Assembly (NCBI GenBank): GCA_025200525.1
Contig: CM045761.1
Coordinates: forward strand, 39,130,190 to 39,194,189
Reading direction: 5' to 3'
Source: Camellia lanceoleosa
Taxonomy: Eukaryota; Streptophyta; Magnoliopsida; Ericales; Theaceae
DNA: 64,000 nt
The position numbers and the translations under genes are program-made. The first letter of the stretch is position 1. The number at the start of each line of letters is the position of its first letter. The notes beneath the pieces are model-generated. The model saw nothing but the letters and a program-made list of their open reading frames with translations, was not told the origin of the DNA and did not search any database. This document shows, one piece after another, positions 56,454 through 64,000 of this stretch.

Positions 56454-58703
56454 TCCTTAAAACTTTGCTTGAAAGTTTGGAACAAAGAAGTATTTGGTAA
56501 CATTAATGAAAAACTAAAAGAGATGGAAGCTGAACTTCACTCATGGGACCTAATAGCTGAGGAAAGACCAGTCCATGTTGATGAATCTGATCAAAGAAAG
56601 GAGTTATTAGGGGAAGTATGGAAATTGAGAATATTGGAGGAAAGGCTTTGGCTCTAGAAATCTAGGCTCAGTTGGGTACTGAAGGGTGACAAGAACACCA
56701 GGTTCTTCCATATTACTGCCACAAGTAGACAAAATAGGAACTCACTTAACTCAATCGAGGTTAATGGGGTTTTAGTAGTGCAACCTGGAGAAGTCAAAAA
56801 AGTAGTAGTGAACCATTTCAAAAATCTATATGCAGAGCGTTAGAAAATTAGGCCTAAACTGGGGGGGGGCAATTTAAGTCTATTAACACCCTTAGCAATG
56901 AATCTGCCATGCTGGAAAGTGTATTCACTAAAGATGAAGTTTGGGCTACCATTGGAGACTGTGATGGGAATAAAGCCCTAGGCCCTGATGGCTTCAACTT
57001 ATTTTGTTTCCAAAAGTGTTGGAAAGTTATGAAGCATGACATTCTGAAGTTTATGTTGGAATTTCATGAGAATAGAATTTTAGCTAGGGGCCTCAATTGC
57101 TCTTTTATCAGTCTCATCCCAAAAAAGGAAAACCCCTTGTCTCTATCTGATTTCAGACCCATTAGCCTGATTAGCTCTTTCTATAAGATTCTTTCCAACG
57201 TTTTCTCTCTCAGATTGAAGCTTGTTTTACCTAGCATAGTAAGTGAAGCACAGTCTGCCTTTCTAGGGGGCAGGAGTATTTTGGATGGAGTGCTCATTGC
57301 TAATGAGATTGTAGATTGGTGGAAAAAATCCGATATCCAAGAGGTGATCATAAAGCTTCATTTTGAAAAAGCCTTTGATACTGTAAATTGGGAGTTCCTT
57401 TTTAATTTGTTTATCAAGTTTGGTTTTGGTTCAAAATGGTTGGGCTGGAAGAAGTCCTGTTTAACAACTGCTAGCATTTCTATTCTTGTCAATGGCTCGC
57501 CCACAGATGAATTTTGACCAGAAAGAGGGCTTAGACAGGGTGATCCACTCTCATCCTTTCTTTTTAACATTGTTGCAAAGGGGTTGAATATGCTTCTAAC
57601 CAGAGCTAAGGACTTGGGCTTAATTAAAGGAGCTGTTGTTGATCCCACTGGCTTGCACTTCACTCACCTCCAATTTGCTGATGACACCATTCTCTTTTGT
57701 GAAGCTGATTTACTAGAGATCACAACCTCAAATTCAGTGCTTCGAAATTATGTCGGGGCTAAAAATAAATTTCCACAAGAGTACAGTTTGTGGTGTTGGT
57801 GTCTCTAAGACTTTAATTAATATTTTTTTCATCCACATTGAATTGCCTTAATCAAAAGCTACCTTTAAAGTATATTGGGCTTTCTCTTGCTACCAATCCC
57901 AGAAGGAAAGCCACTTGGTAACTAGTTTTGGACAAATTTAAGAGCAAACTCTCAGGATGGAAGAACAGACTTCTATCATTTGCCATTAGACTAACCCTCA
58001 TCAAATCCACATTATCTAGCCTTCCAATTCTCTACCTCTCCTTGTTTAAAATGCCAAAATGTGTAATCAAAGAGGTGGATAAAATTCAAGCTTCTTTCCT
58101 GTGGGGTGATTTAGATGTCAAAAGAAAGGTACACCTAATTAGTTGGAAGGATGTTTCACTGACAAAGAAGCAAGGAGGTTTCGGTGTAAGAAGTTTGGGT
58201 CAAGTCAATGTTTGCCTTCTTGCTAAGTGGTAGTGGAGGTTCTGTAATGAAAAGCAAGCTCTTTGGAGAAGATTAATCTGCAGCAAGTATAGTACTAGAA
58301 CGGGTAGTTGGTTCCATTCTCAAGGCACTATTACTATTTGATCATGGATTTGGGAAGACATTATGGGCCTTGCTTCAAAAAATCCTGATTTATTCAATTT
58401 CTTTCTGACTAATACAGAATTAGTTATTGATAATGGGGCCAGCATATCTTTCTAAAAGGATATCTAGGTGGGGACTACCTGTTTTCAGTCTAAATTTTCT
58501 AGACTTTTTAGTCTTTCTTCTAATAAGGATGGATCTCTGTTAGACTTTATTGTTAGGAAATCTAGCTCTTCTAACTGGAATCTCAGTTTTAGGAGACCTC
58601 TGTTAGCCTGGGAAAATGAATCAATTCATAATATGCAAGCTTTACTGGGAGATAGGCCATCATTAAGGCATGGAATGAAAGATATAATGAGATGGAAAAC
58701 TTC
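56454..58703 (+). pseudogene. LINE-3 ORF2, linker and reverse transcriptase
   Basis: Linker 'WNKEVFGNINEKLKEMEAEL' (56479), a TAG at 56656, then the RT: 'DGFNLFCFQKCW' (56987), 'FRPISLISSFYKILSNV' (57151), 'GGRSILDGVLIANEIV' (57269), 'KLHFEKAFDTVNWEF' (57352), a TGA at 57515, 'GLRQGDPLSSFLFN' (57530) and an intact active site 'FADDTILF' (57673). The frame breaks again near 57800-57900, then 'KSKLSGWKNRLLSFAIRLTL' (57940) and 'LFKMPKCVIKEVDKIQASFL' (58045). Other stops lie at 58231 and 58453. ORF2 continues after the solo LTR at 59593. Confidence 0.87.
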
Positions 58704-59592
58704 TGTTAGGTTTTTATTCTTGGCAATCATGTTTGACAAATCTCCTTCAGTTGTACTTTTATTCGCTCTTTTATTTCAGTGAGGTTATGAATACTTAGAT
58801 GCGAATCCAACCCGAACTGTGCCTTACAGAGAAGTATCAAAAGATAATTCTTTCATGTTTGCCACTTCGCTGACTATGACAGGGATCCAGTTGTGAGGCG
58901 TGAGGCGTGTTTTTACGCTCGAGCATCCATTTCCTCGCTCGAGCGTACATCCTGGTTTGGAACATGTGATATAGAGGCCCCGCTTGAGCGAACCTCGCAA
59001 TTTCAGATTCTATAAAACCTCCAGTTGCTCCAAATCTAGGGTTACGCTTCCAGATCTTCTTCTTGGATATTAGGGTTTATATCTGGGGCTATTTTTCTAG
59101 TTTTCTTTGATGTTTGATTGAGTATTAAACTCATGGTTTAAGAGGTATACATCAAAAGATTGTTCGTTTATTCAATACAAAAGAGAGAGTTGTTCTTTGG
59201 TGGATTCTGGAGAATTCGAGCCTGAAGCTTTGGTGGATTCTGGAGTGGCTCATCGTCATGATTCAACATCGGTGTTGTGGATTCAACGTTGGGCAAGACA
59301 GTTCCGAGGTGAAGACAGTGGTGGAAGAGGCATATAGGGGTCGGTTCAATTCGGGCATAGATTCGCTAGGTAATTGAGAGTACACTTGTGTAATTCCTTT
59401 TGTCTTCTTAGTGGATTATTTTGTGACTTTGGCCCGTGGTTTTTTTATCACAATTAAAGGCGCTCCAATTATGGTTTTTCCACGTTAAAATCGTTGTTGA
59501 TTTGTCTTGATTGTTTGATTGGGATTGTTATTTATTGTTTAAAATTCATACATAATCACAAATCAATATCTAGGGGATTTCTAGATTTTTCA
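58704..59592 (+). mobile_element. Solo LTR of a Copia-type retrotransposon (copy 2)
   Basis: 889 bp, TGTTAGG...TTTTTCA, with perfect ACTTC duplications (58699-58703 and 59593-59597). Homologous to 7027-7944 and 61957-62866. CGCTCGAGCG-type motifs lie at 58917, 58935 and 58981-58990. TATAAA (59011) follows the last by exactly 20 bp. Inserted in LINE-3 ORF2 about 9 bp from the position used in LINE-2. Confidence 0.88.
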
Positions 59593-60192
59593 ACTTCATC
59601 TCAGGGTGTCTTCAAAGCAAAGGATTTGTTCTGCTTGTGGCAATCCAACAGAGGTCCTGATCTGTTTATGCCCAGATTCATTTGGAGCAACATCTCACCA
59701 CCAAAAGTCCAATTCTTCTCTTGGCTAGTTTGGAAAGGTCGAGTAAAAACATCTGTGTTCCTTCATCATATTGGAGTTCTCAGAGAGAAGGATGTCACTT
59801 AGTGTATCTTTTGCAAATCTGACTTAGAGACCATTAATCATGTTTTGCTTCTTTGCCCCTTTAGCTGGAAAATTTGGTCTACTATCATTGATTGGTGGGG
59901 TCTTTTTTAGGTTTACCCTAGCTCTGTTGTGGATTTGTTTGATTGGTGGCTTGGCACAAAAATTAAGAAGAAAGAATTACAGATATGGAAAGTCATCCCA
60001 CTTGCTGTTGTTTGGTCAATTTGGAAGCTCAAGAATGATTGTGTTTTCAACAGTGCCCAGCTCAACTTCTTGGAGATCATTAAGCTTATTAATGTTAGAA
60101 TCGCAGTTTGGTTGAAAAACCACTCTTATGGTAATTCATATTCCATCCATGATTTTGTCTCCAATCTGAATCAGATCAGGCTGTGTATTTGA
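59593..60192 (+). pseudogene. LINE-3 ORF2, C-terminal part
   Basis: Continues after the solo LTR with 'TSSQGVFKAKDLFCLWQ' (59595), 'FIWSNISPPKVQFFSWLVWK' (59678), 'INHVLLLCPFSW'-type text near 59834 after a stop at 59800, 'KVIPLAVVWSIWKLKNDCVF' (59989) and the end 'IAVWLKNHSYGNSYSIHDFV' to 'NQIRLCI' (60190). This is the zf-RVT-like region and tail shared with LINE-1 and LINE-2. Confidence 0.82.
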
Positions 60193-60932
60193 TGTTTAAC
60201 TGATAGTGTTGTTGTTGTTCTGATTATTTTGCTGATGAGTTCTATTTTTCTGCTCCCACTATTGTTGGTGTTGGTGTTGGTGTTGGTGTTCTGCTTAATT
60301 CAGGTTCATGTTGCTGGTGTTGCTATTCTATTGCTTGGTGCTGCTGATGTTAAATTTGTTGTTGGTCTGTTGTTGATCATATGATGGTTATCCTCTGGTT
60401 GCATAAAGATGCACTTCTTAATACTTAGTCCACTGGTTGATGCTTCTGGAGTGTATCTGTCTATGTTTTTGTGATCATCTGCTGTGCATATCTATGATCA
60501 GTGCATGCTACTGCTGTATTGGAGTCTTAATGACTTGGAGCTATTTTTCGCACTGGTTTCCTTTGTGAGTGAAGCAGTGGAGGTGTGCTGTGATGGAGTT
60601 CTATTTTGTTTTTGCTAAGATGAAGCTATTTTCAGCTGCCATATTGGAGTCTAAGATAGAGTTCTATTCTGTTTTGCTGAAATCTGCTGAGATGTGTTTT
60701 TGCACTGGTTTGCTGCCTTGTTTTGTTTGTTCTCTCTTTGGTTGGTTTCTCATCAACCTGTTGGCTTGAGCTAGCAAATGATTGTGCATTCTCCTTGGTG
60801 CCAACCTAGTCGGGATTAGGGAGGATTGCAATGATGCTTTTTGCTCTTGCCTCCCCTCTTTGTTGATGTATACCATGATGTATTTGTATTATGTTATCAT
60901 CAATAAAGAGTTTTTTTTGCTGATCAAAAAAA
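60193..60932 (+). other. LINE-3 3' UTR and tail
   Basis: Non-coding, T/G-rich, with GGTGTT repeats at about 60262-60292. The last 120 bp (GATGTATACCATGATGTATT, AATAAAGAG) match the antisense 3' ends of LINE-1 and LINE-2. Confidence 0.75.
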
Positions 60933-60947
60933 AATGTGATTATAGAA

Positions 60948-61584
60948 ACCTCAGACAAAAGCCAAGATATTATTCCAAGAATGCAATACATTTAGTGTCA
61001 AGTATAAATAATCAGAAATTAAGATTAAAAAATAATAATAAAGTGAAAAACACAAAAAGAAACTTAATGAGCATTTGCTTCATTATTGGCCAAAGGATGT
61101 ATATAGGATGTTTAATTAAAATAAAATGGTCTTTGTGATTTCTCTAATATCATGAGGGAAATGTTATACCTACCGCCCTTGTTTTTACTACATCTATCAA
61201 TTTTAATTAAACTAGAAGGCTATTTACTAAGCAAAAATATAATGTAGTTACAAAATTTTAAAACCACACTAGTTTGTAAAATAAATTTATAAATTTTATT
61301 TATTTGTATAACATTAATTTAAGAATATCAATGCCATTAAGCTTACAAAGGAATTTATTCAAGTTGAAGGATATCTATTTCCACCAAAATATACATTTTT
61401 TTATTATTTAAATCTGAAAAGATCCTGCAAATGTCGTCCAAAACGCAAGCTACCTAATTTTAGTTTCTTTGATCTTTCAAGTACAAATAATAGCTCAAAA
61501 GAAAAAGGAAATGACGAAAAAAATAAAATAAATATGAGATGGACCAAATTAGACAGTGAGTTTCACTACCTGAAGTAAAATCCA
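60948..61584. other. Dispersed repeat copy B, part 3, then intergenic DNA
   Basis: 60948-61060 matches 5700-5740 and 13064-13120 of copy A (GCAATACATTTAGTGTCAAG, AAAGTGAAAAACA). Beyond about 61060 the match is lost. 61140-61584 is AT-rich with no gene seen. Confidence 0.65.
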
Positions 61585-61951
61585 TTAAATCTCAAAATTC
61601 ATATCACTGGCACTAGGGCTTTCCCTATCATACGAAGGCCTACTGGTGTTATACACTCCATGAGGTATTTGGTTTTTAGAAGTATGAATTCCTTGAATTA
61701 TAGATTCTAGTGGTGGTTCACTTGGTGGTCTGGAAGGCATACCTTGTAAGATAGATTCTAGAGGTTCTGAAGTAAATTGTCTAGAAGAGTCAGGAAAATC
61801 TACCTTGTATGATGGTGTAAACCTGGACCTAGGTCTAGACATACTTTTAGTCAAAGGACAAATTGGTGATACACGTTTCCTCGAGAGTTAGACATACAAT
61901 AGGTCTTGCTAGAACTGCATTTGGTATTTTCCATTTTTTTGGAAGGTAATA
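61585..61951 (-). pseudogene. Decayed coding fragment, possibly caulimovirid movement-protein tail
   Basis: A minus-strand open stretch of 89 codons (61854-61585), rich in Ser, Pro and Arg, ends 'SPSASDMNFEI'. Just upstream of its ATG, in broken frames, reading continues toward the solo LTR at 61957 and picks up again on its far side (about 62870-62985). The overall look resembles the C-terminal end of movement proteins of endogenous plant pararetroviruses, but this is a weak, by-eye resemblance. Stops and frameshifts show that it is not functional. It could instead be part of an unknown retroelement. Confidence 0.28.
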
Positions 61952-61956
61952 TCATG

Positions 61957-62866
61957 TGTTAGGACCCTTGTTGTCAACACCCATGGAAAAAATAAGTTTG
62001 TAATTGAGTTGTAATTTTCTAGTTTTGGTCTTCCCGCTAGAGCGGGCAAAGTGACACTCGAGCGGGGTTTTCACTCTCATAGTATTTCATGTATTTGCAA
62101 AAATACTGGGTGATGTATTTATACACTCGAGCGTGGGATCTTCCGCTCGAGCGTGAACCCTAGTTTGGAACACACAATATAGAGTCCCTGCTCGAGCGTC
62201 CATTCCCACGCTCGAGCGGACCGCGCAATCTCTACTTCTATAAATTCGCTTGTTGGTCCAACGCTAGGGTTACTTTTCCTAGATCTTCTTTAAAGGTCTT
62301 AGGGTTTCTTCTAAGGTTTTCTTTTGGTGTTTTTTGTGATTTTTCCTTGATGATTTGAGTGAGTATTAAACTCATGTATTGATAAGCACATATCAAGAAG
62401 GTTAATTGGTTATATTCAAGAGTGTTCTTCTTCGGTGGAATCCGGAGATTCAAGCGTGGAGTTTCAAAGGAGTTTGATACTATGCGTAGTCGTTGATTCG
62501 ACAATAGAAGTTGTGGATTCAACTTCAGTCTAATCAATTCCGAGACGAAGGTTACGGTGAAAGATACACATAAGATTTGAAGACAAATTGAAAGCGTTTG
62601 GGTAATTTGTTTGTTATCTTTGTAATCATTCTTTCTTCAATAGTGGATTGATTAGTGGCGTCTCTCCGTGGTTTTTTTATCACAATTGAAGGTGCTTCAA
62701 TTGTGATTTTTCCACGTAAAAATTGTTCGTGTCAATTTATTGTTTTTCAAAAACAACAATCTAAATCACTTTTGTAAGTGTTTGATGATTTAGATTGTGT
62801 GTTTTGAATGATTGGGAATTGGAGTAATTAAATCTTGATCTAATCACAAATCACTTAGAATTTTCA
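61957..62866 (+). mobile_element. Solo LTR of a Copia-type retrotransposon (copy 3)
   Basis: 910 bp, TGTTAGG...TTTTCA, with perfect TCATG duplications (61952-61956 and 62867-62871). It has six CGCTCGAGCG-type motifs between about 62037 and 62218 and a TATA box at 62239. The block TTTTTTATCACAATTGAAGG...CAATTGTGATTTTTCCACG (62674-62717) is a perfect-looking short inverted repeat typical of Copia LTR 3' parts. Confidence 0.88.
62209..62246 (+). promoter_or_regulatory. LTR core promoter: palindrome plus TATA box
   Basis: CGCTCGAGCG (62209-62218), 20 bp, then TATAAA (62239-62244). The same 20-bp gap occurs at 58981-59016 (with CGCTTGAGCG) and, on the minus strand, at 7638-7603. The constant spacing in three diverged copies suggests a selected promoter arrangement; transcription itself is not shown. 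Confidence 0.65.
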
Positions 62867-62871
62867 TCATG

Positions 62872-63660
62872 CCAAGGTATCATTCTAGGGACTCCTACCT
62901 GAGAGTTAAACCTCTAGGATACCACTAAGTATTCATGGATTACAGTTAAACCAAAAGGCCAATCTAGTAAAACTCCTCAGGGAGAATCCAGTATTATGAA
63001 AGAAGCACTTCTTTCTAATCTAGAAAACACTTTTCTATCGACTCCTCTTACAGAAGAAACAATACTCATTATTGAGAAACATAATAAACGATGGATGAGG
63101 GATCCATGGGAAATTAAGAGGCAGTATCTTACCACTCAAGTTTTTCCACTCCATTTTGACCAGTATCGCTATGTCTATGAGCTAAAATCTCATTGACACT
63201 GTTTCTGTTGAATTTACCCACATCCTTGTGGAACCACACCGGACAAATAGCCCTCTTTGATTTAGTAAGGCTATCATCAGAAATATCATGTCTATTTCTG
63301 CTTGGGGGATACATCCTCATACTACTAGATAACTCAGTAGTAAATCAAGAGAACATAAATTCGGTTATTGAGATTATATTAATTCTTTTTCTAAAGCATT
63401 TTATTATCAGAATTCAGTTAACAATCATTCTTGATTTTTCAAAATCTACCAAGATGTGTTAAAATCTAGCATACCTAATTGGTTCTATTTTTGGTCCACC
63501 CATGGATATCTAACCAGAAATACTTCGACCAGAATTTAGTAAATGGCAGGTAGCCTATTCTCATAATCCAGGCAATCGAGAAATTACCATGTCCAAATCT
63601 TGGGTCATTTTTGTTATTAATTTTGGAATCCCTTGGATTTGGAAATGAGATTTTTAGTGC
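62872..63660 (+). pseudogene. Decayed coding fragments, possibly caulimovirid polyprotein
   Basis: The plus strand has an open stretch at 62996-63196 ('MKEALLSNLENTFLST' to 'HFDQYRYVYELKSH') and broken reading at 63440-63650 that includes a Trp/Phe-rich part ('FVINFGIPWIW'). These vaguely resemble N-terminal polyprotein segments of endogenous plant pararetroviruses, in opposite orientation to the fragment at 61585-61951. Identification is tentative; several stops are present and no enzymatic domain is seen. Confidence 0.25.
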
Positions 63661-63709
63661 GATTATTTGCAAACTGCGATTATTTGCAAACCAATATTCC
63701 TGCTCGAAC

Positions 63710-64000
63710 TATAGCGTTCTTGGTTTTGACCCGTCTCTTATGGTGTTCTGGACTCGGGTTTGTATGGTTTGGAGGGTGGTTTATGTCTTATTTTCCCTTG
63801 TCTTCCCCTTAATGCTGGTTATTGGGTTGTAGTTGTGTGTTTGGAACAGGTTGGTTGCTTGTTTTTTTTTTTTAAAACCTTGTTGCCCAGAAATTTGCCC
63901 CTTCGCTCGAGCGAGGCTTCTTATGCTCGAGCGAACTCTGTGAAAATGTTTCTTTGCTCGAGCGAGAACTCTTGCGCTCGAGCGTGCATCTGCGTCTCTG
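63710..64000 (+). repeat. Start of a further Tekay-type LTR, cut by the window end
   Basis: Begins TATAGCGTTCTTGGTTTTGACCC and aligns with the first 290 bp of the LTRs at 13195 and 22664, including GGACTCGGGTTT, the GTTTGGAACAGGTTGGTTG phrase and CGCTCGAGCG motifs (63905, 63925, 63956, 63975). It is more diverged than the two LTRs of the complete element are from each other. Whether it is solo or part of an element cannot be seen. Confidence 0.8.

Larger units (their letters stand above)
55549..60932 (+). mobile_element. LINE-3: 5'-truncated L1-type LINE, plus strand
   Basis: Flanked by AATGTGATTATAAAA (55534-55548) and AATGTGATTATAGAA (60933-60947), 14 of 15 identical. It ends with AATAAAG, a T run and an A tail (60926-60934). 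ORF1 is absent; the copy starts in the endonuclease of ORF2 with a partial duplication (55557-55620 against 55652-55715). A Copia solo LTR (58704-59592) splits ORF2. The 3' UTR (60193-60925) has (TTGGTG)n at about 60262-60292. ORF2 has several stops. Confidence 0.88.

Noticed and set aside
60664..61138. Open frames around the LINE-3 3' end
   Set aside because: They run through the 3' UTR, the A tail and into flanking DNA, so they cannot be one gene.
62238..62537. Minus-strand open frame of 99 codons
   Set aside because: It lies wholly inside the Copia solo LTR and has no counterpart in the other two copies.

Overview
The window is plant nuclear DNA, most likely from a dicot. It is almost entirely nested transposable elements. 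Only two stretches are not obviously transposon-derived: a broken alpha-carbonic anhydrase gene (two exons, 38675-39454) and a plastid rps16 fragment (about 26100-26405). No intact protein-coding gene, rRNA or tRNA gene, or CRISPR array is visible. The species cannot be named from the sequence. The plant call rests on plant-type L1 LINEs, TAT and chromovirus Ty3/gypsy elements, plant hAT and CACTA transposons, and plastid DNA.

Layout. 1-1740: 3' piece of a minus-strand LINE (LINE-1) with a non-autonomous CACTA element (50-1205, TSD GAG) in its 3' UTR. 1751-5208: long non-coding Ogre-like LTR. 5209-5740: ordinary DNA ('copy A'). 5741-13063: near full-length minus-strand L1 LINE (LINE-2) holding a Copia-type solo LTR (7027-7944). 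13195-24629: complete but dead Tekay/Del chromovirus (TSD TAAAA), whose integrase gene is split by a gypsy-type solo LTR (19583-21622, TSD GGCAT). 24630-28052: AT-rich DNA with hairpins, plastid DNA and a foldback repeat. 28053-38672: TAT-lineage Ty3/gypsy element (TSD AGATG) carrying an antisense extra gene and two minisatellites. It sits exactly on the 5' edge of a carbonic anhydrase exon. 38673-43262: rest of that gene, MITEs, a possible SINE. 43263-55365: minus-strand LTR element with gag and an antisense extra gene but no pol. It is split by a hAT transposon (44219-51106, TSD CGTACAGA), whose transposase is split by a second gypsy-type solo LTR (45951-48312, TSD ACTAT). 55549-60932: 5'-truncated plus-strand LINE (LINE-3), again with a Copia solo LTR (58704-59592, TSD ACTTC). 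60948-64000: ordinary DNA, decayed fragments that may be pararetroviral, a third Copia solo LTR (61957-62866, TSD TCATG), and the start of another Tekay-type LTR (63710 onward).

How the parts relate. About 430 bp of non-coding sequence occurs twice, once as copy A (5400-5740 plus 13078-13140) and once as copy B (43139-43262, 55366-55548, 60948-61060). Each copy was split by a different set of transposons, so the two record independent insertion histories. All three LTR families with solo or complete copies here, one Copia-type and two gypsy-type, carry clustered copies of the palindrome CGCTCGAGCG. In all three Copia LTRs the last copy lies exactly 20 bp upstream of a TATAAA box. Most stop codons in the elements fit C-to-T change at formerly methylated sites. 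Boundaries were set by matching TSDs, terminal motifs and LTR pairs by eye. Family names rest on protein motifs and gene order, not on database searches.
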